This document shows, piece after piece, positions 16,895-25,406 of a stretch of DNA of 64,000 nt (position 1 is the first letter of the stretch; the number at the start of each line of letters is the position of its first letter). The stretch spans positions 62,001-126,000 of the forward strand of contig CALAJQ010000010.1 in the NCBI GenBank assembly GCA_937922785.1. The letters run 5' to 3'. The position numbers were made by a program, and so were the translations under genes. The DNA is from an uncultured Acidimicrobiales bacterium. Lineage in GTDB: Bacteria > Actinomycetota > Acidimicrobiia > Acidimicrobiales > SZUA-35. The notes below the pieces were generated by a model. It searched no databases. It saw nothing but the letters and a program-made list of their open reading frames with translations, and was not told the origin of the DNA.

Positions 16895-17722
16895 CTAGCT
16901 AAAAGCCAACTCAATTACGCCATGTGGACCGAAGTCAACATGGAACTCATCTCCAGGCCTACACATGACCGGCCGGGTGAACGACCCAGCTAGGACCGTC
17001 TCACCAGCTTCTAACTCAACTCCATGATCAGACAGTCGCCGGGCAAGCCACACAATTCCTTGAACTGGATCATCCAGAACAGCTGCTGCAAGCCCGCTTT
17101 CCTCGACGGTGCCATTTAGCTTGCAGATCGCCCCGACCCATCGAAGATCCGTTGAGTCAACGTCAATCTTTGTGTTTCCGACAATAATCCCCGCATTTGC
17201 TGCATTGTCTGAGATTGTGTCCTTAACGGTCCGGGTTACTCCGTCGTTGGGATCCACTCGATACGAGCGGGCGTCGATCAGCTCTAGCGCCGGCACCACG
17301 TATTCAGTAGCAGCCAACACTTGCTCGGCAGTGACGTTCGGCCCACCGATTGACTCGCGCAGCACAAAGGCCAGCTCAACTTCGATTCGAGGATCGTTGT
17401 AGTCAGCCGCAGACAGAGTGTCGCCGTTTGAGATGAACATGTAGTCCAACAAAGTGCCGAAATCTGGCTCGTGAATCTTCATTGCCATCTGCATTGCTCT
17501 CGAGGTCAACCCGATCTTGTGGCCATCAACGACGGCGCCGTTGGCAACTTGGAGATCCACCCAGGCTTGCTGACACAAATAGGCGTCGGCGAGAGTCATG
17601 TCGGGATAGGTCTTGGTTACCCGCGATCCCTGGGTCACCGCTTGGCGATGGTGTTCGTGCTGACGGGCAACCTCCTCAGCCTGATCTTGAGTGAGGGTCA
17701 GCTCGTACGCGTTTGCCGCCAC
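16895..17722 (-). CDS. hpaH: 2-oxo-hepta-3-ene-1,7-dioate hydratase-like (HpaH family)
   Basis: This 275-residue protein belongs to the FAH-fold hydratase/decarboxylase family, which hydrates 2-oxoalkenoates in meta-cleavage pathways using Mg2+. It has KIGLTSRAMQ, FGTLLDYMF, the metal motif RIEVELAFVL (ExE), ALELIDAR, and the closing LAGSFTRPV...GDEFHVDFG, all HpaH/MhpD-like. The start is GTG 17722, sharing its G with the TAG of the upstream isomerase gene, so the pair is translationally coupled. With the isomerase it suggests homoprotocatechuate (4-hydroxyphenylacetate) meta-cleavage, but the ring-cleaving dioxygenase and aldolase are not here. A catechol-type hydratase role is the alternative. 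Confidence 0.8.
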   Translation of the reverse strand: MAANAYELTLTQDQAEEVARQHEHHRQAVTQGSRVTKTYPDMTLADAYLCQQAWVDLQVANGAVVDGHKIGLTSRAMQMAMKIHEPDFGTLLDYMFISNGDTLSAADYNDPRIEVELAFVLRESIGGPNVTAEQVLAATEYVVPALELIDARSYRVDPNDGVTRTVKDTISDNAANAGIIVGNTKIDVDSTDLRWVGAICKLNGTVEESGLAAAVLDDPVQGIVWLARRLSDHGVELEAGETVLAGSFTRPVMCRPGDEFHVDFGPHGVIELAFS

Positions 17723-18099
17723 TAGAGGTAGTCCTGCACATTGTTTTGATTGGTCCGATACTCCGCATCAATCTCGGTCAGCTTGGCACTTATGGCCAAG
17801 CCACTTACCGACTGAACCGGAGCGAGAACCTCATTCATTGCATCGAGTAACTGAGCGACTAGATCCTTCTTGACCTCAGCTGAACGTCCCGGCCCCAGTT
17901 GAGCATGTAGAGAAACAAACCCATGATCAGGATTACCGTCGGCGATCCGGTAGAACTCACGAGCAACAGCTCTGGTTCTTATACCAGCGAGGGGCGCAAC
18001 TTCGGTTTGGCGAGCCCGCTCATGGACCACTTCGACCAGCTGGCCGATGTCACATTTGTCGGCGACGTTCGCTGAGTACTCAATCGTTATGTGAGGCAT
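17722..18099 (-). CDS. hpaF: 5-carboxymethyl-2-hydroxymuconate isomerase-like tautomerase (HpaF)
   Basis: This is a 125-residue tautomerase-superfamily protein. ATG 18099 is preferred to ATG 18105 because family members need Pro directly after the initiator Met as the catalytic base; this start gives MPHITIEYSANV, the CHMI N-terminus. Later segments (FYRIADGNPDHGFVSLHAQL and a long C-terminal helix with SVSGLAISAKLTEID) also match 5-carboxymethyl-2-hydroxymuconate delta-isomerase. It would act one step before the hydratase encoded by the overlapping downstream gene. Confidence 0.82.
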   Translation of the reverse strand: MPHITIEYSANVADKCDIGQLVEVVHERARQTEVAPLAGIRTRAVAREFYRIADGNPDHGFVSLHAQLGPGRSAEVKKDLVAQLLDAMNEVLAPVQSVSGLAISAKLTEIDAEYRTNQNNVQDYL

Positions 18100-18286
18100 A
18101 TACATAGCATGCTATTCACTCGGTCGATACGAGCAGCTCAACGCAGAAATCGCGCGCGGTGAGATGCTTCGGTACCGATGTTGGACTAGAAAGTAGTAAG
18201 GCCCTCGAACATGATTCAGGGCAGCTCTAGTGGAACAAATCGGGCCCGGAAATCAAGCCGGAATCAGACCCAGAAATCAGGAATAA

Positions 18287-21280
18287 ATGACAACCAGGCG
18301 GCGGATTTTCCTTAGCGTTGTGGCTGCGATGCTCATGGCTGGCATCGCCAGCGTGACAAACGTTGCGGGAGCTGAGTCCGAACAACAGCTGAGCCGCGAA
18401 GGTGAAGTGGCTCAGCAAGTGATCGACCAGCTCACAAACAACAGTGAGATTTCACTTGATCAGATCAACCTGGATGGTCTGGGCCCGCCGCCTTGGACAT
18501 CATTTGTGCCAAATCGAGACCCCAAAGCAGTTCAGGCCTGGAAGTTGTTGGCCCAGCGCTTCCCGGCTTTGCGCTCGACGGGGCTAGCTCCTTCAGTTGA
18601 CCTACAAGATTTGGTGATTAGCGAAAACGAGCCAGCCGGAACCGTTGGCCAGAACGACACTCCAAGTACTGGCGAGCCAATCACTGGATTTGGCACTGGC
18701 GAAGGCGAAACGGACTTCGTTCGAGTACTAGGCACGCTATTTACTCCCGCTCCGCCTCCCGATTGTTCCTCAGCTGAAGATGACGGCGCAATCAACCTGG
18801 CCTCGCCAACCGATTTGAACCCTGATACTCAGGTTCAGCTTTGTGAAGGCTTCCTGGGCGACGGCCCCCACGGCGAGACCACCGGCGATTTCGACTTCTT
18901 TGCAATGAACAACGTCGCCGCCGGACAGACTCTTGTGATCGAGGTTATTGCGAGCCGAGAGACACAAGAAGAGCCTCCAACAACCATTTCGATATTCAAC
19001 AGCGCCGGACAACTAATCGGCTCAACTGACGACGACGGATCAGAAAGCTCATTCCTCGAACTTGTCGCCCCAGAAGAAGACTCTTACTTTGCTGTGGTCG
19101 CTGGCATCGGCAACACTCAATCTGACCCGTTTGATTCCTCCGCTGGAAATGGCGCCACCTCTATTGGCGCCTATGAGGTCTTTGTGGTGAATCTTTCCCC
19201 CTTTGAAGGACCACCGCCGTCGTGTTTCTCCGAAGAAGAAGACGGTTCGATTAACGATGCGATACCAACTGTGCTGGACCCCGAGGATTCGGTTCAGCTG
19301 TGCTCTGGCTTTATCGGCGATAGTGCGCACGAAGAAGGCGGAGGCGACTTCGACTTCGTGGCCGCCAACACCGTGGAGGCTGGCCGAACCGTCATTGCCG
19401 AGGTCGTCCCCAGCCGTGTAGACCCACTAGAGCCAGCCACAACCGTGGCTATCTACAACAGTGCTGGCGAAAAGTTGGCGAGCGCAGATGACCCAGGCGG
19501 CACCGACGGCCCCATCAGCCTTGTGCAGGTCGTTGCCCCTGAAACTGATACTTATTTCTTTGCGATCTCAGGTGTGGGGAACGTTGCCGCAGACCCGTTC
19601 GACCCCTCATCTGGCAGCGGTTCAGACAGCGTCGGACCCTATGAGATGTACATTGGCAATCTCGAAGAACCCGTTGATGCAGGCTTGGGTCTAACTCATT
19701 GGCGTAACCGCATGGACGAGCCGCCAGCGCCCGAAGGCGAAGAAGGCGACCAACCAGCAGACGGCGAAGAGGAGCCCCCAGCGGGCGAAGAGCCCGATGC
19801 GGACTTCTTCCTGGTTGATCTAGAACCCGGCGACGTAATCACCGCCGCATTTGAGCCATTCGGAGTTGTGGAGATCTACAACCCCGATGGCACTTTGGCC
19901 ATCGGCTCAACCCAAACCGCGTCGTTTATCTACCCAGCTACCTCCCCGCTACGCCACTTGGGTTCGTTGGGCGCAGACCACGTAGCCAAAGAATCTGGAA
20001 CCTACGCCATTGGCATCAGCCAAAGCAGCGGACCGTACGAAGGTGAATTCCGAGTCACCCGTACTGGCCGTCAGGCCGGCACCAGCGACGATGTCCAGAT
20101 CATCTACCTGGACTTCGACGGCGGAGCTCTTTCGCCCTCCCTGTTTGACCCGTTCGCCCCAAGCGAAGAGTTGCCGTTGTCACCAATGGTTGACTTCTTC
20201 AGCCGTTGGGACCTCGACCCAAGCGAAGAGAACGTCGTCATCGACGCTGTCATGACTGAAGTTGCCAAAGAACTCGGCGATCATCTCCGGGCCCAAGGCA
20301 CCTACGGCGACCGCGACGCAAGCGGGATTCCCGGCGAACTCGACATCGAACTACGTAACAGCCGCGACCACCAAGACATCTGGGGTCAGAAGAATGTTTC
20401 CCGGGTGATTATTGGCGGAAGCATCGACGAGTTCGGAATTCCCACGATCGGAATCGCACAGTCAATCGACCCCGGCAACCTAGACGCCGAAGAAAGCGCT
20501 GTTGTACTGCTCGATGTTTTGTCTGGTGATCCTGAGGAGTTTGGCGATAGCTCACTGAATTCCTATGAGTTCGCCGACACAACCTCCAAGGCAGAAATGG
20601 TGGGAGCCGGAATCGGCGTCATCGTGGCCCATGAGATCGGCCACTTCATTGGCAACTGGCACACCGAGACAGGCAACGAGGTGTTTAACATCATGGACGC
20701 CGGCGGAGACCTGGCTGGCACCTTTGGTGTTGGCCCAGACCGGATCTTCGGTACCGAAGATGACATTGACGTTCACTTCGTGTCCGATGTGTTCAATTCC
20801 CAAGAGGGTTTCCTAGGCATTGAAGACACCGAAGCTCGAACCGGCTTTGCGCTGTTGACCGGTCCGCTTGCAGACAACCAGCCGCCACAAGGCTTGACCC
20901 TTGATCAGCTCACCAGTCATTACAAGTTCAGTCAGGCTGACGCGCAGGTTCTGCGGCTGTACCTCGCATTCTTTAACCGCCAACCCGACCCCGGCGGCGC
21001 TAACTATTGGGTCGCCGTCAGGTTTAATGGCGAGTCCTTGCAGTCGATCTCTGGGTTCTTCACCCAGTCGCAGGAGTTTGCGAACAACTATGCGGGAACG
21101 TCAAACGAAGAGTTCCTAGAGCGGGTCTATACCAACGTGCTTGGCCGCGATTATGACCAGTCAGGTTTCGACTACTGGCTGAACCTGCTTGAGACCGGTC
21201 AGCTGGACAGGGGCGGAGTAGTTCAGTGGATATCGCTTAACGGCGAATTTGTGGATGCTAACCCCTACGGCGGCGTCTAA
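18287..21280 (+). CDS. Secreted multidomain metallopeptidase-like protein with DUF4214
   Basis: This 997-residue protein begins with a Sec signal peptide (TTRRRIFLSVVAAMLMAGIA, likely cleavage after AGA). Two repeats of about 150 residues follow (near 165-300 and 310-450), each with C-x(5)-DGxI, GDFDF and APExDxYF. They look like PPC-type beta domains. A Pro/Glu linker and a third such domain follow. A zincin-like region has HEIGHFIGNWHTE (about residues 783-795), giving an HExxH...H site, and FNIMDAGG as a Met-turn candidate. The C-terminal ~130 residues carry paired DUF4214 units (LRLYLAFFNRQPDPGG; VLGRDYDQSGFDYWL). It is probably exported or surface-attached. The substrate is unknown, and proteolysis is inferred from the motif only. 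Confidence 0.8.
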   Translation: MTTRRRIFLSVVAAMLMAGIASVTNVAGAESEQQLSREGEVAQQVIDQLTNNSEISLDQINLDGLGPPPWTSFVPNRDPKAVQAWKLLAQRFPALRSTGLAPSVDLQDLVISENEPAGTVGQNDTPSTGEPITGFGTGEGETDFVRVLGTLFTPAPPPDCSSAEDDGAINLASPTDLNPDTQVQLCEGFLGDGPHGETTGDFDFFAMNNVAAGQTLVIEVIASRETQEEPPTTISIFNSAGQLIGSTDDDGSESSFLELVAPEEDSYFAVVAGIGNTQSDPFDSSAGNGATSIGAYEVFVVNLSPFEGPPPSCFSEEEDGSINDAIPTVLDPEDSVQLCSGFIGDSAHEEGGGDFDFVAANTVEAGRTVIAEVVPSRVDPLEPATTVAIYNSAGEKLASADDPGGTDGPISLVQVVAPETDTYFFAISGVGNVAADPFDPSSGSGSDSVGPYEMYIGNLEEPVDAGLGLTHWRNRMDEPPAPEGEEGDQPADGEEEPPAGEEPDADFFLVDLEPGDVITAAFEPFGVVEIYNPDGTLAIGSTQTASFIYPATSPLRHLGSLGADHVAKESGTYAIGISQSSGPYEGEFRVTRTGRQAGTSDDVQIIYLDFDGGALSPSLFDPFAPSEELPLSPMVDFFSRWDLDPSEENVVIDAVMTEVAKELGDHLRAQGTYGDRDASGIPGELDIELRNSRDHQDIWGQKNVSRVIIGGSIDEFGIPTIGIAQSIDPGNLDAEESAVVLLDVLSGDPEEFGDSSLNSYEFADTTSKAEMVGAGIGVIVAHEIGHFIGNWHTETGNEVFNIMDAGGDLAGTFGVGPDRIFGTEDDIDVHFVSDVFNSQEGFLGIEDTEARTGFALLTGPLADNQPPQGLTLDQLTSHYKFSQADAQVLRLYLAFFNRQPDPGGANYWVAVRFNGESLQSISGFFTQSQEFANNYAGTSNEEFLERVYTNVLGRDYDQSGFDYWLNLLETGQLDRGGVVQWISLNGEFVDANPYGGV

Positions 21281-21331
21281 CCGCTATGCCTTTAACCGCT
21301 GTGCCTCTAACCGCTGTGCCTCTAACCGCTT
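21278..21331. repeat. 15-bp tandem repeat (3.6 copies) spanning both stop codons
   Basis: Units start at 21278, 21293, 21308 and 21323 (TAACCGCTGTGCCTC with small changes; the last is partial). The first unit supplies the TAA of the secreted protein. The boundary of the third and fourth supplies the TAG of the convergent hydrolase. The array therefore forms the junction between two convergent genes. Confidence 0.9.
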
Positions 21332-21987
21332 AGCTCGGATTTGAAGAACTCAAGCGTTCGGGTTCGAGCTAAGTCGGCTGCGTCAGAGTCGAAGCTGCCG
21401 CGGGCGTCACAGCTGAACCCGTGTCCGGCTCCCTCATAGACGAAGGCATCAATAGCCGGATAACCAGCGCGGATTGCGTCGACGTCCTCCAGTGGAATTG
21501 AGTGGTCTAGTTCGCCAAAGTGCAACATAATCGGAGCCGTCGGTGCCTGATTCATGAACTCGCGTATCTGACCGCCGTAATATCCAACAGCAGCATCAAC
21601 GCTGGGCAGACCAGCGGCTAACCAGGCCATCGATCCGCCAAAGCAATAACCCACAACACCGACCGGGCCGCTGCTTGCCACGTGTTCCACTGCGGCTGCG
21701 ATGTCTGACAGCGAATCGCTATTCTCGAGGCCTCCCCGGAAGCGCTTGCCGGCCTCGACGCCTTCGGCTGTGTAATCAAGTTCTACGTTGCGCTCAACTC
21801 GGTCAAACATGGCCGGAGCAACTACGTGATAACCCTCGGAGGCGTAGGCATCGACCACGCTTCTGATGTGAGGGTTGACTCCAAAGATCTCCTGCACCAC
21901 GACGATTCCAGCGTGAGCGTTCTCGCCCACCGCCTCGTAAGCATCAAAGATGTGGCCATCGGCTGAAGTGAGTTCGATCATTCCCAT
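21322..21987 (-). CDS. Dienelactone-hydrolase-family alpha/beta hydrolase
   Basis: This 221-residue protein has the dienelactone hydrolase fold: MIELTSADGHIFDAY, VVQEIFGVNPHIRSVVDAYA, the nucleophile elbow GYCFGGS (Cys in place of Ser), a likely acid in HFGELDHSIP, and the His in GAGHGFSCD. It would hydrolyse lactones or esters in the cytosol, for example in ring-cleavage pathways. ATG 21981 is a possible shorter start. It is the last gene of a minus-strand run (HAD, phosphorylase, hydrolase). The substrate is unknown. Confidence 0.88.
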   Translation of the reverse strand: MGMIELTSADGHIFDAYEAVGENAHAGIVVVQEIFGVNPHIRSVVDAYASEGYHVVAPAMFDRVERNVELDYTAEGVEAGKRFRGGLENSDSLSDIAAAVEHVASSGPVGVVGYCFGGSMAWLAAGLPSVDAAVGYYGGQIREFMNQAPTAPIMLHFGELDHSIPLEDVDAIRAGYPAIDAFVYEGAGHGFSCDARGSFDSDAADLARTRTLEFFKSELSG

Positions 21988-21996
21988 GATCGCACT

Positions 21997-22734
21997 TTAG
22001 TCAGCTACTGCTGCTCCTAGCGCTAGCTCGACCGCAACCGCTATTGCTGATCCGACGACGGACTGATCCGGGTTGTATTGACGCATTGACCCCCCATCGA
22101 CAGCCAGAGGGTTTCCGTCAATGGCCAGAACAGCCCCAGCTTCAACACCATGCATTGCAGCCACAACCAAAAGCGTTGCAACTTCCATCTCAACCGCAAC
22201 TACGTGGGCTTTGGCCCAGTCGCCCAATTCTGATCCCAACATGTCGCCCGGGTAAAAGAGATCGCTGGTCAAAACGATGCCCTCGAATAGTCCAGCAACC
22301 GGCAAGGCAACTTCCTGAGCCTCGGCCCGCAGAGCATTCACCACATCTACTGAGGCAACCGCTGGGAAGCCAGCCGGAACGAGTCGCTCGGAAAGACCGT
22401 CGTCTCGTACTGCTGCGGTCGCAATTACTACCGCCCCCTGCTGCACTTCGGGCTGCATACCACCGGCGCTGCCTGCTCGGACGATGCGCTCGGCACCTCC
22501 CCTGCAGAGCTCAGTAAAACACAATCCTGCGCCAGCCGATCCGACACCGTGGGAGACAACGCCAACATCAACTCCGTTGTAGTTCCCGCGAATTGACCGA
22601 TACTCACGCTTGTTTGCCAGCGCCTTAACGCCGGTTAAGTGTTCGGCTACAACATCGACGCGGCCTGGGTCACCAACGGTGACGATCCGGTCGGGCATGT
22701 CATTGGAATCGAAGTTGAGAACCCCCAGCTGCAT
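21997..22734 (-). CDS. Uridine/purine nucleoside phosphorylase family protein
   Basis: This is a 245-residue PNP/UDP phosphorylase-fold protein for phosphorolysis of nucleosides. It has IVTVGDPGRVDVVAEHL (phosphate loop), VSHGVGSAGAGLCFTEL, IVRAGSAGGMQP, and the C-terminal-side VAVEMEVATLLVVAAMHG (the E-M-E ribose-binding motif). LAIDGNPL then occupies the place of the base-site Asp. The segments resemble uridine-phosphorylase-type enzymes more than adenosylhomocysteine nucleosidases. It overlaps the upstream HAD gene by one base (TAATG), so the two are translationally coupled. Confidence 0.85.
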   Translation of the reverse strand: MQLGVLNFDSNDMPDRIVTVGDPGRVDVVAEHLTGVKALANKREYRSIRGNYNGVDVGVVSHGVGSAGAGLCFTELCRGGAERIVRAGSAGGMQPEVQQGAVVIATAAVRDDGLSERLVPAGFPAVASVDVVNALRAEAQEVALPVAGLFEGIVLTSDLFYPGDMLGSELGDWAKAHVVAVEMEVATLLVVAAMHGVEAGAVLAIDGNPLAVDGGSMRQYNPDQSVVGSAIAVAVELALGAAVAD

Positions 22735-23342
22735 TACAAAAGTCCTCGTGCAGTTAAGTCTGATTGCAAAGCGTCGGGCTCAGCGAAGTGGTGAGTGTGA
22801 AAACCCAAACCGTCGGCCGCTTCAATGTTGGCGGCGGAATCGTCAATGAACAGCGCCTGGGAGGGCGTGAAGCTGTATCGCTCACACAGCAACTGGAAGA
22901 TGGCCGGGTCTGGCTTTATGACCTTTTCATAACCCGAAATCAGCAGGCCTTCGAACCAATCAAGAAAGTCGAAGCGGTCCTTTACTTGTTCGAACGTGTC
23001 CCATCCCCAATTCGACAGCGCTATGCAACGAGTGCCGCTATCTGTTAGCGAGCCCAACATTGCCACCGATTCAGCGATCGGGTCACCAACTGTCTCACTC
23101 CACCTGGTGGCAAATGCTTCAAGTAGCTCCGAATGCTCGGGATACTTTTTGATGAGTCCGGCCGACACCTCAGCTAGTGGCGTGCCGGCGTCCAACTTGG
23201 CATTTTCAGAAAGCGTAAGGACATTGTCCAGGAAGTAGTCAAGCTCTTGGGAGTCGGGGATGAGTTTTGAGTAGAGGAACCGCCGATCCCATCGAATCAA
23301 CACGTTGCCAAGGTCCCACACGACTACCGATATGTCCGTCAC
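22734..23342 (-). CDS. HAD-superfamily hydrolase (subfamily IA)
   Basis: This is a 202-residue haloacid-dehalogenase-like phosphatase. Motif I is VVWDLGNVLI, where the second Asp is replaced by Gly-Asn as in the YihX/epoxide-hydrolase-N subgroup. Motif II is ALSNWGW, motif III the Lys in SGYEKVIKPDP, and motif IV FIDDSAANIEAA. Some sugar-phosphate phosphatases (YihX-like) share this form. The stop overlaps the start of the nucleoside phosphorylase, and a sugar-1-phosphate from that enzyme would be a logical substrate; this is inference from context. Confidence 0.85.
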   Translation of the reverse strand: MTDISVVVWDLGNVLIRWDRRFLYSKLIPDSQELDYFLDNVLTLSENAKLDAGTPLAEVSAGLIKKYPEHSELLEAFATRWSETVGDPIAESVAMLGSLTDSGTRCIALSNWGWDTFEQVKDRFDFLDWFEGLLISGYEKVIKPDPAIFQLLCERYSFTPSQALFIDDSAANIEAADGLGFHTHHFAEPDALQSDLTARGLL

Positions 23343-23365
23343 AAGCTCGACACTATCGACAACTC

Positions 23366-23442
23366 GCTATTGACCCAGCTCTTCTTTAATGGACCTTGCT
23401 ATTTAGACAGCTCTTCTTTTATAGACCTCGCTATTGACACAG
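23366..23442. repeat. 32-bp imperfect tandem repeat (2.4 copies) at a gene 3' end
   Basis: Units start at 23366, 23398 and 23430, each opening GCTATT. The partial third copy contains the stop codon (23431-23433) and last residues of the FAH-family gene, so the gene's own terminus appears to have been duplicated outward. No gene is present in this 88-bp gap. Confidence 0.8.
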
Positions 23443-24252
23443 ATTTCGGGTCTCGCCAATTCCTTCAATTGCACACACAACTTCTCGCCCCGCACTCAGC
23501 CATTCAGGCGGCGTCCGGGCCGCCCCCACACCACCTGGGGTCCCGGTAGCGATCACGTCGCCGGGAACTAGCGTCATCACCTTCGAGAGGTCAGACACAA
23601 TGGACAAAGCATCAAACAGCAGCTCCGACGTATTGCTTTGCTGCTTGATTACCCCGTCAACACTGCTTGAAATCGCCAGACCTGACCCGTCGCCGAGCTC
23701 ATCTGCGGTGACAACGATTGGCCCAAGTGGCGTCATACCTTCAAACGTCTTGCCAGCCAGGAATTGAGAGGTCCGGCGCTGCCAATCTCGGACCGACACG
23801 TCATTCAGGATCGTGTAGCCGCCTATGGCGGCTTGTGCCTGGGACCGGTCGGCGTTTCGGACCTCGGACCCTATAACGATCGCAAGCTCAGCCTCCCAGT
23901 CGATGTGGGTGCTCACTTCTGCTGGCGGAAGCGTAATTTCGTCTCTGGCCCCAATCAGGGCTCGCACAAACTTGGCGAAGTAAGTCGGAGCGCTGGGCGG
24001 GGTGCGGCCCATCTCTGCAATGTGATCGGCGTAGTTCACGCCAACACAAACGATCTTCTCGGGCCGGGTCACCACGGGGGCAATGCTTGCACTGGCCAAC
24101 CCAACCTCGTCTCCGCTTGCTGTCTGGACAGCCGCCAGCTGTCCGCTAGCAAAAACAGCGCCAACGTCTGCATAGTTCAAAAGTACGGCCTCATCGCCTT
24201 CGATGCGGGCGGCCCGGGTGCCATCTCTGGTTCGAATGGTGGTCAGCTTCAT
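23431..24252 (-). CDS. Fumarylacetoacetate hydrolase family protein
   Basis: This 273-residue FAH-fold protein has an N-terminal ~70-residue domain and a catalytic domain from VCVGVNYADHIAEMG. The metal-binding triad is visible as the Glu pair in DWEAELAIVIG and an Asp in YTILNDVSVRDWQ, followed by GKTFEGMTPLGP and the closing PGDVIATGTPGGVG. The family includes acylpyruvases, hydratases and decarboxylases of ring-cleavage products. It is not part of the HpaH/HpaF transcript. It is divergent from the 24305 membrane protein gene, with 52 bp between starts. The substrate is undetermined. Confidence 0.88.
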   Translation of the reverse strand: MKLTTIRTRDGTRAARIEGDEAVLLNYADVGAVFASGQLAAVQTASGDEVGLASASIAPVVTRPEKIVCVGVNYADHIAEMGRTPPSAPTYFAKFVRALIGARDEITLPPAEVSTHIDWEAELAIVIGSEVRNADRSQAQAAIGGYTILNDVSVRDWQRRTSQFLAGKTFEGMTPLGPIVVTADELGDGSGLAISSSVDGVIKQQSNTSELLFDALSIVSDLSKVMTLVPGDVIATGTPGGVGAARTPPEWLSAGREVVCAIEGIGETRNLCQ

Positions 24253-24304
24253 TTGATGTGCGCCTGCCTTCGGTTATTGGTCTCCCCAAGCTAACTTTGT
24301 AAGC

Positions 24305-25387
24305 GTGAGCTTGGCCAACACGCCGACTACCGCCAGTGGGTCTGGCGTCGCCCGACAAGGCCCTTCAACCGTTTCCCTTCGGTCTCTTCGACGCGTCTAC
24401 GCCATAATCCCGATCTCAGTTGCCATCGTGCTAGTGGACCTGACGCTTTGGGGTGGCTTCTTAAGGGACTCATTGGAGAACACGCCCCAGGGCTATCTGA
24501 TGTTGGCGCTTATCTTCGGAACTCCTCACATCGTCGCGTCGAATCTGATCTTGGTCTCCAACCGCGACTACTTGATGCACTATCGATTCACGCTTTTGAA
24601 GATCACGGCTGCGATCGCAGCATTCTTCTTAGTATTCGGACTTTGGCAAGCACTGCCGTATGAATTGCTGTACGCCCTAATCGCCGGCTGGACGGTCACC
24701 CACGTGGTCAAACAGCAACTAGGTATCGGCAACATCGTTGCCCGTAGCTCCGGCCCGGCCTACAAAGCCTGGGTCGTATCGGGAATTGCTGCCGGAGTTT
24801 GTTACTACCTCGCAATCTTCCTCCAGTACCGACTAAGCGACGGCAGCGTCGCCCTACTTACCGCGTTCGCTGCCTTGTTGGCCGCCATCGCCGCAGCATG
24901 CACGGTGTATTTGTGGAGTCAGTGTTCAACCGCAGAAGGTCGCCGCTGGATAGTGGCCAATGGCGCAACCATGGTTGGTGGAACTCTTATGTTCCTCGCC
25001 GGATACCCGTTCTTCGCTGTGTTGATTCCCAGGTTCGTTCACGACGTGACTGCGTTTGCGTTTTATGTAACCCATGACCGGAATCGGGCAGCGGCTGGCC
25101 ACAAGACTTTGATGTCACGAAGTTGGCTTCCCGAATCGATCGCAAACTTGGGACCAGCATCCATCGTGGCGCTACCGCTATTCGCTATCGGAATATCGGC
25201 ATTGCTCGAACACGGAGCCGACAGTTGGGTAAACAACGGTCTCGATTTTGCGTTTGGTGTCAGGGTTGACCGACCGGTGTCCCTTGGCGTCGTAGGATTC
25301 TTGGCACTGCTTCACTACGCGTTCGAAAGCTTCACTTGGAAGAGTTCATCGCCGTACAAGCCATATGTGCATCTACGAACCGACTAG
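24305..25387 (+). CDS. Polytopic membrane protein with conserved-looking histidines
   Basis: This 360-residue protein has about eight to nine hydrophobic segments. I do not recognise the family with certainty. Histidines sit at or near membrane edges in short motifs: GTPHIVASN, VTHVVKQQLG, RFVHDVTAFAFYVTHDRN and LLHYAFESFTWK. Such spacing suggests a metal- or heme-binding membrane enzyme. A distant resemblance to Brp/Blh carotene oxygenases was considered but cannot be shown. The stop lies inside a 10-bp duplication, 19 bp before the AhpD-like selenoprotein gene, so the two are likely cotranscribed. That hints at a shared redox or oxygen-related task. Confidence 0.6.
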   Translation: MSLANTPTTASGSGVARQGPSTVSLRSLRRVYAIIPISVAIVLVDLTLWGGFLRDSLENTPQGYLMLALIFGTPHIVASNLILVSNRDYLMHYRFTLLKITAAIAAFFLVFGLWQALPYELLYALIAGWTVTHVVKQQLGIGNIVARSSGPAYKAWVVSGIAAGVCYYLAIFLQYRLSDGSVALLTAFAALLAAIAAACTVYLWSQCSTAEGRRWIVANGATMVGGTLMFLAGYPFFAVLIPRFVHDVTAFAFYVTHDRNRAAAGHKTLMSRSWLPESIANLGPASIVALPLFAIGISALLEHGADSWVNNGLDFAFGVRVDRPVSLGVVGFLALLHYAFESFTWKSSSPYKPYVHLRTD

Positions 25388-25396
25388 AACCGACTA
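25377..25396. repeat. 10-bp tandem duplication containing the stop codon
   Basis: GAACCGACTA occurs twice in a row. The first copy with the next base gives the TAG (25385-25387) of the membrane protein gene. It is one of several stop-codon duplications in the window. Confidence 0.8.
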
Positions 25397-25406
25397 GGAC
25401 AGACAA

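Noticed and set aside
22044-22517. 157-residue plus-strand ORF rich in Arg, Gln and Pro
   Set aside because: Antisense to the nucleoside phosphorylase, with composition typical of a shadow frame.
24305-25387. Assignment as a Brp/Blh beta-carotene dioxygenase
   Set aside because: The histidine motifs are suggestive only; the characteristic sequence could not be matched, and no rhodopsin or carotenoid gene is nearby.
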